Below, in pieces: positions 42,701 to 57,382 of a stretch of DNA of 64,000 nt. How positions within the stretch are numbered: the stretch's first letter is position 1; each line of letters starts with the position of its first letter. A program made the position numbers and the translations under genes. The stretch is taken from positions 32,685,001-32,749,000 of the forward strand of contig CM060843.1 of NCBI GenBank assembly GCA_030762175.1, read 5' to 3'. The notes beneath the pieces were generated by a model. That model was not told the origin of the DNA, did no database searches, and worked only from the letters and a program-made list of their open reading frames with translations. Source of the DNA: Metallyticus violacea. Its lineage: Eukaryota; Arthropoda; Insecta; Mantodea; Metallyticidae.

Positions 42701-43583
42701 ACTAAGCTAACCTAAACTAACTTAACCTAACCTAACCTAATCTAATATAACCTAAACTAAACTAAACTAAACTAAACTAAATTCATATAAACTAAACTAA
42801 CCTAACCTAACCTAACCTATACTAAACTAACCTAAACTAAACTAAACTAACTTAAACTAAACTAAACTAACCTAACCTAACATAACCTAACCTAATCTAA
42901 ACTAAACTAAACTAAACTAAGATAAGCTAATCTAACCTAAACTGACCTAAACGAAACTAAACTAAACTAAACTAAACTAAATTAAACAAATTAAACTAAA
43001 CTAAAATATAAACTTAAATAAACTAAACTAAACTATACTATAAACCTAAAGAAATTGAACTAAACTAACTAAACTAAAATAAACTAAATTATACTATAAA
43101 CGAAACTAAACTTAACTAAATTAACTATTAATTAAAGTCAACCAAATTAAACTAAACTAACCTAAATTAAGCAAAACTAAACAAAACTAAACTAAACTAT
43201 AAACTAAACTACAAACTAGACTATTAATTAACTAAACTAAAGTAGACAAAACTAAAGTAACCTAACCTAACCTAACCTAACCTAAACTAATATAAACTAA
43301 CCTAACATAGTCTAACCTAACCTATACTATACTATAGTAAACTAAAGTAAACTAAGCTAAACTAAACTAAACTAAACTAAACTAAACTATAAACTTAACG
43401 ATAAACTAAACTATACTAAGCTATAAACTAAATTAAACTATAAACTAAACTAAACTTAACTAGACTTAACTAGACTGAACTAAACTAACCTAACCTAACA
43501 TAACCTAACGTATCCGAACCTTACCTAAATTAAACTAAACTAAAATAAGCTAACCTAGCCTAACCTAACCAAACCTAACCTAA

Positions 43584-43615
<32 letters not shown>

Positions 43616-45713
43616 TAAACTAAACTAAACTAAACTACACTGAATGAAATTATAAATGAAACTGAACTAAACTATAAACTATACTATAAACTAAACTAAA
43701 CTAATCTAAACTATATACAAAACTAAAATAAACAACCTAACCTAACCTAACCTAACTTAAACTAAACTAAACTAAAGTATTAACTAAACTAATCTAAATT
43801 ATAAACTAAATTATAAACTAAACTAAACTAAACTAAACTATAAATTACTAAGATAAACTAAACTAATCTAAATTAGACTAAACTAACATAACCTAACCTA
43901 ACTTACACGAACCTAAACTAAACTGAACTAAAATAACCTAAGCTAACCTTAACTAAACTGAACTAAACTAAATTAACTAACCTAAACTAAACAAAGCTAA
44001 ATTAAACAAAAATAATTGACTAAACTAAACTATACTATAAACTAAACTGTAAACTAAACTAAACTATCAACTAAACGAAACTAAAGTAAACTAAACTAAA
44101 CTAAACTAACCTAACCTAACCTAACCTAACCTAACCTAACCTGACCTAACCTAACCTAAACTAAACTAAATGACTAAACTAAGCTCAACTAAACGAAACT
44201 ATAAACAAAACTAAACTGAACTAAACTATAAACTGAAATAAACTAAACTAAACTAAACTAAACTAACCTAACCTAACCTAAACTAAACTAAACTAAACTA
44301 AACCAAATTCAACTCAACTAAACTACACTAAACTAAGCTAAAATAAACTAAACTATAAATTAAATTAAATTAAATTAAACTATAAACTAAACTAAACTGA
44401 ACTAAAATATAAACTAAACTATAAACTAAATTATGAACTAAACTAACCTAAACTAACCTAACCTAAACGAAACTAAACTAAACTAAACTAAATTAAACAA
44501 AACTAAACTAAACTAAACTAAACTAAAAAATAAAATATAAATTAAACTAAACTAAACTAAAATATAAACTTAACGGAAATAAACTAAACTAACTAAACTA
44601 AACTAAACTAAACTATGAACTAAACTAAACTTAACCAAATTAACTATAAAATAAATTAAACTAAACTATACTATAAACTAAACTAAACTAAACTAAACTA
44701 TCCTAACGTAAGCTAACCTAACCTAACCTAAACTAAACTAAACTAAACTAACCTAACTTAAACTAAACTAAACTAAAATAAACTACAAACTAAACTAACT
44801 AAACTATAAACTTAACTAAACTAAACTATAAATTAACTAAAGAAAACTAAACTAACCTAACCTAACCTAACCTAAACTAAACCAAACTAACTTAACCTAA
44901 CCTAAACTAATCTAACTTAAACTAAACTAAACTAAACTAAGTTAAACTAAACTAAATTAAACTAACTATAACCTAAACTATAATCATAACTAAACTAAAC
45001 TGCAAACTAAACTAAACTAAACTAAACAAACCTAACCTAACCTATTCTTAACTAAACTAAGCTAACCTAAACTAACTTAACCTAATCTAACTTAATCAAA
45101 TATAATCTAAACTATACTAAACTAAACTAAACTATATTCAACTAAACTTAAGTAAATTAAACTACACTGAATGAAACTATAAATTAAACTAAACTAAACT
45201 ATAAACTATACTATAAACTAAACTAAACTAAACTAAACTATAAATTACTAAGATAAACTAAACTAATTTAAATTAGACTAAACTAACATAACCTAACCTA
45301 AACTACCCTAACCTAAACTAAACTGAACTAAAATAACCTAAGCTAACCCAAACTAAACTGAACTAAACTAAATTAACTATCCTAAATTAACAAAGCTAAA
45401 TTAAACAAAAATAATTAACTAAACTAAACTAAACTATAAAATAAATTGTAAACTAAACTAAACTAAACTAAACTATCAACTAAACGAAACTAAAGTAAAC
45501 TAAAATAATCTAAACTAACCTAACCTAACATAACCTATCCTATCCTAACCTAACCTAAACTAAACTAAATTAAAGTAAACTAAACTAACCTAACATAACC
45601 TAACCTATCCTGACCTAAACTAAACTTAACTAAACTAAACTTACATAACATAATATAACCTATCCTACCCTAACCTAACCTAACATAAATTAAACTAAAC
45701 TAAACTAAACTAA
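39679..45713. repeat. Long pentamer spacer spanning the 8.43-kb unit junction
   Basis: About 6.0 kb of CTAAA/CCTAA satellite. The part up to about 44,100 recurs at 48,107-52,530. The part from about 44,101 repeats 35,660-37,265. The junction is inside a run of perfect CCTAA units at about 44,110-44,140. Nothing gene-like is visible. Confidence 0.9.
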
Positions 45714-46133
<420 letters not shown>

Positions 46134-46844
46134 CCACCCATGTCCACAATTAAAGAAATGCTCCAAAAGAAGATTTTTTTTTCACACAGAAGACTCTTTG
46201 ATCCAAAAAAGGAAAAAAGAAATGAAAAAAATCTTGCCGTATTCCGCTTCCTAAACCCCTACAACGGAGGTTACCGTTCGCGTTTTCTTTGCTGCACGAT
46301 AAATAAAAAACCACATTTAATCGCATACCCCGTGCAGGAACTGATACAACAGAGGCGAATATCTTTGCAAACGTACGTGTGTGTGTACATCAAACCTGCA
46401 CTAAATAATTTTGGCCATATTCGTTATGGGTGGGATCTTCTAACCACAATTTTCCTAAATAATGATGTTCTTATTTATTTCCAAGTTTGCTTTGTGCATA
46501 CGACGAATGTCCTTCATTTTGCTGGTCACTTTGTGTTTCGAACGTACAATGAGCCTATCGAACAGCTTAAATGTAACAAATGACATTGGAGTAAACTTGC
46601 TTTATCCAAAAATTTCACATGTTTTCGATAGATATATTTGAGCATATGATGCATTCATTCTTATTGCATGTCAGTGATAAGTCCACCTGCAACCTGTGAC
46701 AGTAAGCCCCGAATTTTGTATCCCTGGAAGTATGAGGCAATCTCAGAGGTGTTAGGATCACATTTCAATTTATCTTTTACAGCAAAAAGAAATATTTCAA
46801 ATGCAGTGGCATCCCCCTATACCAGTAATGTTCTTGCAATCCTG
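46134..46844 (+). repeat. Island A with 147-codon plus-strand frame (twin of 37,705)
   Basis: Same diagnostic variants as its twin, including CCGTTCGCG, CCCGTGCAGG and CCCCCTATACC. It differs at AAACCTGC and ATTTTCC, which change two residues of the plus frame (46,140-46,583), and at GTGTTAGGATC. All three differences I saw inside the island fall without regard to codon position. Confidence 0.92.
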
Positions 46845-47362
46845 TAAACTAAACTAAACTATACTAAACTAAACTAAACTAAACTAAACGATAAACTAAA
46901 CTATAAACTAAACTAAACTAAACTAAACTCACCTGACCTAACCTAAACTAACCTAAACTAAACTAAAATAAACTATAAGCTAAACTAAATTAAACTATAA
47001 ACCAAACTAAACTGAACTAAACTGAACTGATCTGAACTGAACTGAACTGAAATAAACTAACTTGAACTAAAAAGAACTAAATTAAACTAAACTATAAACT
47101 AAAATAAACTAAACTAAACTATAAACTAAACTAAACCTAACTAAACTAACCTAACCTAACCTAAACTAAACTAAACTAAACTAAACTAACCTAAGACTAA
47201 ACTGAACTAAATTAAACTAATCAAAACTAAAATAACTAACCTAACCTAATATTACCTAACCTAACCTAACCTAAACTAAACTAAACTAAACTAAACTAAA
47301 CTAAACGAAACTAAACTAAACTAAACTAAACTAACTAACTAACTAACTAACTACCTAACTAA
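46845..47362. repeat. Short A-B spacer
   Basis: Copy of 38,416-38,933 with the same CTGAA cluster (near 47,021-47,051) and terminal CTAA run. Nothing gene-like is visible. Confidence 0.9.
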
Positions 47363-48106
47363 CACTGTACCCATGCCCAGAAATGTAGAAATGTCCCTAA
47401 AAGGAAGATTTTTTTTTTTCACAGAGAAGACTCTTTGCTGCAAAAAAGGAAAAAAAAACAAATGAAAAAAATCTGGCCGTATTTCCCTTGCTAAGCCTCA
47501 TACAACGGAGGTTAACGTCATCGCGATTTCTTTGCTGCAAGATGAATAAAAAACCATATTTAATCGCATTCTCCTTGCAGGAACTGATACAATACAGGCG
47601 AATATCTTTGTGAACGTAAGTGTGTGTTCGTGAATTTCATTTACAGTGCACATCGATCTTGCACTAAATAATTTTGGCCATATTCGATAAAGGTGGGATC
47701 TTCTAAACACAATTTTTCTTAATAATTATGTTCTTATTTATTTCCAAGTTTGCTTTGTGCCTACGACGAATGTCGTTCATTTTGTGGGCACTTTTTCTTT
47801 CGTAAGCACAATGAGCCTTTCGAACAGCTTGTATTTAACAAATGACATTGGAGTAAACTTGCTTTATGCAAAGGTTTCACATGTTTTCCATAGATATATT
47901 TGAGCATATGATGCATTCATTCTATATGCATGTCTGTGATAAGTCCACCTGCAACCTGTGACAGTAAGCCCCGAATTTTGTATCCCTGGAAGTATGAAGA
48001 AAACTCAGAGGTGTCAGGATCACATTTCAATTTTTCTTTTACAGCAAAAAGAAATATTTCAAATGCAGTGGCATCCCTCTCTTCCAGTAATGTTCTTGCA
48101 ATCCTG
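47363..48106 (+). repeat. Island B (twin of 38,934)
   Basis: Carries AATGTCCCTAAAAGG, CATATTTAATCG, TTTTCCATAGATA and GAAGAAAACTC like its twin. It differs at AAATGTAGAAATG and by one base in the A run, which shifts the tandem offset from 8,429 to 8,428 bp. The 70-codon minus frame is at 47,498-47,710. Confidence 0.93.
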
Positions 48107-48146
48107 TAAACTAAACTAAACTAAACTAAATTAAACGATAAACTAA

Positions 48147-48177
<31 letters not shown>

Positions 48178-51100
48178 CGATAAACTAAACTATAAACTAA
48201 ACTAAACTAAACTAAACTAAACTAACCTAACCTAACCTAACCTAACCTAAACTAACCTAACCTAACTTAAAATTATCTAACCTAACCTAAATTAAACCAA
48301 ACTAAACTAACCTAACCTAACCTAAACTAAACTAAACTAAACTAAACTAAACTAACATAACCTGACATAACCTAATCAACCTAACCTAAACTAAACTAAC
48401 CTAACCTAACTTAGCGTAAACTAAATGAAACTAAACCAAACTAAACTAAACTAAACTAAACTATACTATAAATTAAACTATAAACTAAACTAAACTATAA
48501 AATAAACTATAAACTAAACTAAACTAAACTATAAACTAAACTAAACTAAAATAAATTAAACTTACCTAACCAAACCTAACCTAAACTAAACTATAAATAT
48601 AAACTAAACTAAACTATAAACTAAACAGCACTTAACTTAACTAAACTAAAGTAAACTATACTAAGCTAAACTAAACAAATCTAAACTAACCTAAACTAAA
48701 TTATAAACTTAACTATAAACTAAACTATAAACTAAATTACAAACTAAACTAAACTAATCTAAATTTTAAACTAAACTAAACTAAAATATCCTAACCAAAC
48801 CTACTCTAACCTAACCGAAATTTTACTAAACTAACCTATACTAACCTAAACCTAAACTAAGCTAAACTAAGCTAATCTAAACTAAACTAAACTAAGCTAA
48901 ACTAAACTAAACTATAATCTAAACTAAACTAAATACTAAACACAACTATAAAATAAACTAAACTTAGATAAACTAAATTAAACTAAACTAACCTAATCTA
49001 ACCTAATCTAACCTAACCTAAACTATAATAAACTGTAATAAACTAAGGTAACCTAAACTAACCTAACCTAACTTAACATTATCTAACGTAACCTAACCTA
49101 AATTAAACTAAACTAAACAGACCTAATCTAACCTAAACTAAACTAAACTAATTTATTCTTCATCTAAACTAAATTAAACTAAACTAAACTATAAACTAAA
49201 CTATAAAATAAACTATACACTAAACTGAACTAAACTATAAATTAAACTAAAGTAAACTAAAGTAAACTATAAACTAAACTAAACTAAACGATAAACTAAA
49301 CTATAAACTAAACTATAAACTAAATTGTGAACTAAATTAACCTAAACTAACCTAACCTAAACGAAACTAAACTAAACTAAATTAAACAAAACTAAACTAT
49401 ACTAAACTAAATTATAAACTAAAATATAAACTAAACTAAACTAAACTGAAATATAAACTTAACGGAAATAAACTAAACTAACTAAACTAAACTAAACTAT
49501 GAATTAACTAAACTTAACTAAATTAACTATAAAATAAACTAAACTAAACTAACCTAAAATAAACAAAACTATACTAAACTAAATTATAAACTAAACTATA
49601 AACTAAACTAAACTATTAATTAACTAAACTAAAGCAAACTAAACTATAGTAACCTAACCTAACCTAAACTAATATAAGCTAACCTAACCTTACCTAACCT
49701 AAACTATAATAAAGTAAACTAAAGTAAACTAAGCTAAAGCATACTAAACTAAACTGCACTATAAACTAAACTAAATTATAAATTAACTAAACTAAATTAA
49801 ACTAAACTAAAATAAACTAACCTAAACTAACCTAACCTAAGGTAATCTAAACTGAACCAAACTAAACTAAACTAACCTAAATTAACCTTACCTAACCTAA
49901 CCTAACCTAACCTAATTTAAACTAAACTAAAATAACCTAACTAAACTCAAACTAAACTAAACTAAACGAAACTATAAAATGAAGTAAACTAATCTAAACT
50001 ATCCTAACCTAACCTAAACTAAACTAAACTTTACTAAACTAATCTAAACTAGTCTAAAGTAAACTATAAACTGAACTAAAACTAAAATGTAAACTAAACT
50101 ATGACTACACTAATCTAAACTAAACTAAACTAATCTAAACTAGCCTAAAATAAACTGTAAACTAAACTATAAACTAAGCTATGCACTAAACTATACTAAG
50201 CTAACCTAACTATAAAATATACTAAACTAAACTATCCTAACCTAAGCTAACCTAACCTAACCTAAACTAAAATAAACTTAACTAAACTAAAAAAGTAAAA
50301 TGAACTATAAAGTAAACTAAACTATAAATTTACTAACTTAAACTAACCTAACCTAACCTAACGTAAACTAACCTAAACCTAACTAACCTAACCTAACCTA
50401 AAATTAACTAAACTAAACTAAACTAACCTAACCTATCCTAACATAATCTAAATTAATCTAAACTAAACTAAACTAAATTAAACTAACCTAACCTAACGTA
50501 ACCTAACCTAACCTAACATAAACTAAACTAAACTAAACAAAACTAAACTAAACTAAACTAAACTAAACTAGTCTAACCTAACCTAAACAACTAAACTATA
50601 AACTAAACTAAACTAAACTAAGAACTAAACCATAAACTAAACTATAAACTAACCTAAACTTAAATAACTAAACTATAAAATGAACTAAAATAAATTAACT
50701 ATGAACTAAATTGAACTAAACTAAACTATGAACTAAACTAAACTAAACTATACTATAAACTAAACTAAACTAAACTATCCTAACGTAAGCTAACCTAACC
50801 TAACCTAAACTAAACGAAACTAACCTAACCTAAACTAAACTAAACTAAAATAAACTACAAACTAAAGTACACTATAAACTTAACTAAACTAAACTATAAA
50901 TTAACTAAACTAAAGTAAACTAATCTAACCTAACCTAACCTAAACTAAACTAAACTAACTTAACCTAACCTAACCTAATATAACGTAAACTAAACTAAAC
51001 TAAACTAAACTAAGTTAAACTAAACTAAACAAAACTAACTATAAACTAAACTATAATCATAACTAAACTAAACTGGAAACTAAACTAAACTAAACTAAAC

Positions 51101-52011
51101 AAACTTAACCTAACCTAACCTTAATTAAACTAAGCTAACCTAAACTAACTTAACCTAACCTAACCTAATCTAATATAACCTAAACTAAACTAAACTAAAC
51201 TAAACTAAATTCATATAAACTAAACTAACCTAACCTAACCTAACCTATACTAAACTAACCTAAACTAAACTAAACTAACTTAAACTAAACTAAACTAACC
51301 TAACCTAACATAACCTAACCTAATCTAAACTAAACTAAACTAAACTAAGATAAGCTAATCTAACCTAAACTGACCTAAACGAAACTAAACTAAACTAAAC
51401 TAAACTAAATTAAACAAATTAAACTAAACTAAAATATAAACTTAAATAAACTAAACTAAACTATACTATAAACCTAAAGAAATTGAACTAAACTAACTAA
51501 ACTAAAATAAACTAAATTATACTATAAACGAAACTAAACTTAACTAAATTAACTATTAATTAAAGTCAACCAAATTAAACTAAACTAACCTAAATTAAGC
51601 AAAACTAAACAAAACTAAACTAAACTATAAACTAAACTACAAACTAGACTATTAATTAACTAAACTAAAGTAGACAAAACTAAAGTAACCTAACCTAACC
51701 TAACCTAACCTAAACTAATATAAACTAACCTAACATAGTCTAACCTAACCTATACTATACTATAGTAAACTAAAGTAAACTAAGCTAAACTAAACTAAAC
51801 TAAACTAAACTAAACTATAAACTTAACGATAAACTAAACTATACTAAGCTATAAACTAAATTAAACTATAAACTAAACTAAACTTAACTAGACTTAACTA
51901 GACTGAACTAAACTAACCTAACCTAACATAACCTAACGTATCCGAACCTTACCTAAATTAAACTAAACTAAAATAAGCTAACCTAGCCTAACCTAACCAA
52001 ACCTAACCTAA

Positions 52012-52043
<32 letters not shown>

Positions 52044-52635
52044 TAAACTAAACTAAACTAAACTACACTGAATGAAATTATAAATGAAACTGAACTAAAC
52101 TATAAACTATACTATAAACTAAACTAAACTAATCTAAACTATATACAAAACTAAAATAAACAACCTAACCTAACCTAACCTAACTTAAACTAAACTAAAC
52201 TAAAGTATTAACTAAACTAATCTAAATTATAAACTAAATTATAAACTAAACTAAACTAAACTAAACTATAAATTACTAAGATAAACTAAACTAATCTAAA
52301 TTAGACTAAACTAACATAACCTAACCTAACTTACACGAACCTAAACTAAACTGAACTAAAATAACCTAAGCTAACCTTAACTAAACTGAACTAAACTAAA
52401 TTAACTAACCTAAACTAAACAAAGCTAAATTAAACAAAAATAATTGACTAAACTAAACTATACTATAAACTAAACTGTAAACTAAACTAAACTATCAACT
52501 AAACGAAACTAAAGTAAACTAAACTAAACTAAACTAACCTAACCTATCATAACCTAACATAACCTAAACTAAACTAAACTAAACTAAACTTACCTAACAT
52601 AATCTAACCTATCCTACCCTAACCTAACCTAACTT
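48107..52635. repeat. Long pentamer spacer
   Basis: About 4.5 kb of CTAAA/CCTAA satellite, nearly identical to 39,679-44,100 and then continuing past the duplication end with CTATCATAACCTAACAT (as near 31,038) and AACTTAACC. No gene-like sequence is visible. Confidence 0.9.
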
Positions 52636-52939
52636 AACCTAACTAACTAACCAACCAACCAACCAACCAACCAACCAACCAACCAACCAACCAACCAACC
52701 AACCAACCAACCAACCAACCAACCAACCAACCAACCAACCAACCAACCAACCAACCAACAACCAACCAACCAACCAACCAACCAACCAACCAACCAACCA
52801 ACCAACTGACTAACCAACCAACTGACTAACTAACCAACTCACTAACTAACTACCTAACTAACGTACTAACTAACTAACAACTACCTAACTACTTAACTAA
52901 CTAACTAACAAACCTACTAACTAACCAACTAACTACCCG

Positions 52940-53007
<68 letters not shown>

Positions 53008-53033
53008 AACAACCAACCAACCAACCTACTAAC
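52636..53033. repeat. Tetranucleotide array with unique CCAA block
   Basis: A near-pure CCAA run of about 38 units occupies about 52,650-52,805, with a single CAACAACCAACC slip near 52,758. Mixed CTAA, CCAA, CTGA and CTCA units follow up to the island. No other array in the window has a CCAA run of this length, although CCAA units also increase at the end of the array before 32,311. Confidence 0.93.
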
Positions 53034-53753
53034 TACCCATGTACAGAATTAAAGAAATGTTCCAAAATAAGAAGATTTTTTTTTCATACAGAAGACTCTT
53101 TGATGCAAAAAAGGAAAAAAAAAAAAAAATGAAAAAAAACTTGACGTATTCCGCTTGCTAAACCCCTACAACGGAGGTTACAGTCGTCGCGTTTTCTTTG
53201 CTGCAATATAAATAAAAAACCACATTTCATCGCATACCCCTTGCAGGAACTGATACAACAGAGGCGATTATCTTTGCAAAGGTACGTGTGTGTGTACATC
53301 AATCTTGCACTAAATAATGTTGGCCATATTCGATATGGGTGGGATCTTCTAACTACAATTTTCCTAAATAATGATGTTCTTATTTATTTCCAAGTTTGCT
53401 TTGTGCAAACGACGAATGTCCTTCATTTTGCTGGTCACTTTGTCTTTCGTGCGTACAATGAGCCTATCGAACAGCTTAAATGTAACAAATGACATTGGAG
53501 TAAACTTGCTTTATCCAAAGGTTTCACATGTTTTCGATAGATATATTTGAGCATATGATGCATTCATTCTTATTGCATGTCTGTGATAAGTCCACCTGCA
53601 ACCTGTGACAGTAAACCCCGAATTTTGTATCCCTGGAAGTATGAAGCAAACTCAGAGGTGTCAGGATCACATTTCAATTTATCTTTTACAGCAAAAAGAA
53701 ATATTTCAAATGCAGTGGCATCCCTCTCTTCCAGTAATGTTCTTGCAATCCTG
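53034..53753 (+). repeat. Island A
   Basis: Closest to the copy at 5,053 (shared AATGTTGG, TTTCGTGCGTAC and CTAACTACAATTTTCC). Private changes: a lengthened A run (about 53,117-53,129), AAACTTGACGTATTCC, GCGATTATC, AAAGGTACGTG and GTAAACCCC. Its 83-codon plus frame is at 53,241-53,492. Confidence 0.93.
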
Positions 53754-54211
53754 TAAACTAAACTAAACTAAACTAAACTAAACTAACCTGACCTAACCTG
53801 AACTAACCTAAACTAAACTAAAATAAACTATAAGCTAAACTAAATTAAACTATAAACTTAATTAAACTGAACTAAGCTGAACTGAACTGAACTTAACTGA
53901 ACTGAACTAAGCTAACCTGAACTAAACTGAACTAAATTAAACTAAACTATAAACTAAAATAAACTAAACTAAACTATAAACTAAACTAAACCTAAATAAA
54001 CTAACCTAACCTAACCTAACCTAAACTAAACTAAACTAAACTAACCTAAAACTAAACTGAACTAAATTAAACTAATCAAAACTAAAATAACTAACCTAAC
54101 CTAATCTTACCTAACCTAACCTAACCTAACCTAAACTAAACTAAACTAAACTAAACGAAACTAAACTAAACTAAACTAACTAACTAACTAACTAACTAAC
54201 TACCTAACTAA
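53754..54211. repeat. Short A-B spacer
   Basis: Pentamers with CTGAA and AAGCTGAA variants near 53,868-53,930, collinear with 5,767-6,228. Nothing gene-like is visible. Confidence 0.9.
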
Positions 54212-54953
54212 CACTGTACCCATGCCCAGAAATATAGAAATGTCCCAAAAGAGCAAGACTTTTTTTTTCACAGAGAAGACTCTTTGCTGCAAAAAAGGAA
54301 AAAAAGAATTGAAAAAAATCTGGCCGTATTTCCCTTGCTAAGCCTCATACAACGGAGGTTAACGTCATCGCGATTTCTTTGCTGCAAGATGAATAAAAAA
54401 CCATATTTCATCGCATTCTCCTTGCAGGAACTTATACAACTCAGGCGAATATCTTTGTGAACGTAAGTGTGTGTTCGTGAATTTCATTTACACTGCACAT
54501 CGATCTTGCACTAAATAATTTTGGCCATATTCGATAAAGGTGGGATCTTCTAAACACAATTTTTCTTAATAATGATGTTCTTATATATTTCCAAGTTTGC
54601 TTTGTGCCTACGACGAATGACGTTCATTTTGTGGGCCCTTTTTCTTTCATAACCACAATGAGCCTTTCGAAAAGCTTGTATTTAACAAATGTCATTGGAG
54701 TAAACTTGCTTTATGCAAAGGTTTCACATGTTTTCGATAGATATATTTGAGCAAATGATGCATTCATTCTGTATGCATGTCTGTGATAAGTCCACCTGCA
54801 ACCTGTGACAGTAAGCCCCGAATTTTGTATCCCTGGAAGTATGAAGCAAACTCAGAGGTGTCAGGATCGCATTTCAATTTATCTTTTACAGCAAAAAGAA
54901 ATATTTCAAATGCAGTGGCATCCCTCTCTTCCAGTATTGTTCTTGCAATCCTG
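54212..54953 (+). repeat. Island B
   Basis: Sister of the copy at 6,229, with shared ACACTGCAC, GGGCCCTTTTTC, CATAACCAC and GAAAAGCTT. Private changes: AAGACTTTTTTTT, AATGACGTTC, GTATTGTTC and CCTGTAAAGTAAAC at the 3' edge. Confidence 0.93.
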
Positions 54954-56395
54954 TAAAGTAAACTAAACTAAACTAAACTAAATTAAACGATAAACTAAAC
55001 TAAACTAAACTAAACGATAAACGATACTATAGACTAAACTTAACTTAACTAAACTAAACGAACATAACTTAACCTAACGTAACCTAACCTAAACTAAACC
55101 AAACATAACTAATCTAAATTAGCCTAAAGTAAACTATAAACTAAACTATAAACTAATCTATACTATAAACTAAACTAAACTAAACTAAACTATCCTAACG
55201 TAAGCTGACCTAACCTAAACTAAACTAAACTAAACTAACCTAACCTAAACTAAACTAAACTAAACTAAAATAAACTACAAACTAAACTAAACTAAACTAT
55301 AAACTTAACTAAACTAAACTATAAATTAACTAACTAAACTAAACTAAACTAACCTAACCTAACCTAACCTAAACTAAACTAAACTCACTTAACCTAACCT
55401 AACCTAATCTAACTTAAACTAAACTAAACTACACTAAACTAAGTTAAACTAAACTAAACTAAACTAACTATAAATTAAACTATAATCATAACTAAACTAA
55501 ACTGGAAACTAAACTAAACTAAACTAAAAAAACCTAACCTAACCTAACCTTAACTAAACTAAGCTAACCTAAACTAACTTAACCTAACCTAACCTAATCT
55601 AATATAACCTAAACTAAACTAAACTAAACTAAATTCAACTAACGTAAACTAAACTAACCTAACGTAACCTAACCTATACTAATCTAACCTAAACTAAACT
55701 AAACTAACTTAAACTAAACTAAACTAACCTAACCTAACATAACCTAACCTAATCTAAATTAAACTAAACTAAACTAAGATAAGCTAATCTAACCTAAACT
55801 GAGCTAAACGAAACTAAACTAAACTAAACTAAACTAAATTAAACAAACTAAACTAAACTAAAATATAAACTAAACTAAACTAAACTAAACTATAAACTTA
55901 ACGAAACTAAACTAAACTAACTAAACTAAACTAAACTAAAGTAAAATATACTATAAACTAAACTAAACTTAACTAAATTAACTATAAATTAAAGTCAACT
56001 AAATTAAACTAAACTAAACTAAATTAAACAAAACTAAACTAAACTGAACTAAACTATAAACTGAACTATAAACTACAGTATTAATTAACTAAACTAAAGT
56101 AAACTAAACTAAAGTAACCTAACCTAACCTAACCTAAACTAATATAAACTAACCTAACATAGCCTAAACTAACCTATACTATACTAAAGTAAACTAAAGT
56201 AAACTAAGCTAAACTATAAACTTAACGATAAACTAAACTGTACTAAGGTATAAATTAAACTAAACTATAAACCAAACTAAACTTAACTAAACAAAACTAG
56301 ACTAAACTAAACTAACTTAACGTAACATAACCTAACGTATCCGAACCTTACCTAAATTAAACTAAACTAAAATAAGCTAACCTAACCTAACCTAA

Positions 56396-56427
<32 letters not shown>

Positions 56428-57060
56428 TAAACTAAACTAAACTAAACTACATTGAATGAAACTATAAATTAAACTAAACTAAACTATAAACTATGCTATA
56501 AACTAAACTGAACTAATCTAAACTATTTACAAAACTAAAATAAACAACCTAACCTAACCTAACCTAACTTAAACTAAACTAAAGTATAAACTAAACTAAT
56601 CTAAATTATAAACTAAATTATAAACTAAACTAAACTATAAATTACTAAGATTAACTAAACTAATCTAAATTAGACTAAACTAACATAACCTAACCTAAAC
56701 TACCCTAACCTAAACCAAACTGAACTAAAATAACCTAAGCTAACCCAAACTAAACTGAACTAAACTAAATAAACTAACCTAAACTAAACAAAGCTAAATT
56801 AAACAAAAATAATTAACTAAACTAAACTAAACTATCAACTAAACGAAACTAAAGTAAACTAAACTAAACTAAACTAACCTAACACAACCTAACCTAACCT
56901 AAACTAAACTAAACCAAACTAAACTAACCTAACATAACCTAACCTAACTTAACCAAACCTAAACTAAACTAAACTAAACTAAATTTACCTAACATAATCT
57001 AACCTATCCTACCCTAACCTAACCTAACCTAAATTAAACTAAACTAAACTAAACTAAGCT
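54954..57060. repeat. Long pentamer spacer
   Basis: About 2.1 kb of CTAAA/CCTAA satellite. It follows 6,970-9,309 in order but has only one copy of the stretch duplicated at 7,811-8,226. Its right end (from about 56,830) matches the 13,330-13,555 type, including TAACACAACC, rather than the 9,100-9,309 type. Nothing gene-like is visible. Confidence 0.9.
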
Positions 57061-57099
57061 AACTAACCAACAAACTAACTAACTAAGTAACTAACTAAA

Positions 57100-57158
<59 letters not shown>

Positions 57159-57159
57159 T

Positions 57160-57191
<32 letters not shown>

Positions 57192-57382
57192 AACGACCTA
57201 ACTACCTCATTAACTAAATAAATAACTAAATAAATAAATATCTAACTAACTGACTAACTAACAAACTAACTTAATAACTAACTAACTGACTGACTAACTA
57301 ACTAACTGACTGACTGACGGACTGACTGACTGACGGAACGACTGACTGACTGACTGACTGACTGACTCACTAACTAACTAAC
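57061..57382. repeat. Tetranucleotide array CTAA-CTGA with GACGGA interruptions
   Basis: CTAA units, a CAACGACCTAACTACCTC step, AAATAAATA interruptions and CTGA units broken by GACGGACTGA and GACGGAACGACTGA, as before 13,830 and 61,675. Confidence 0.9.
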
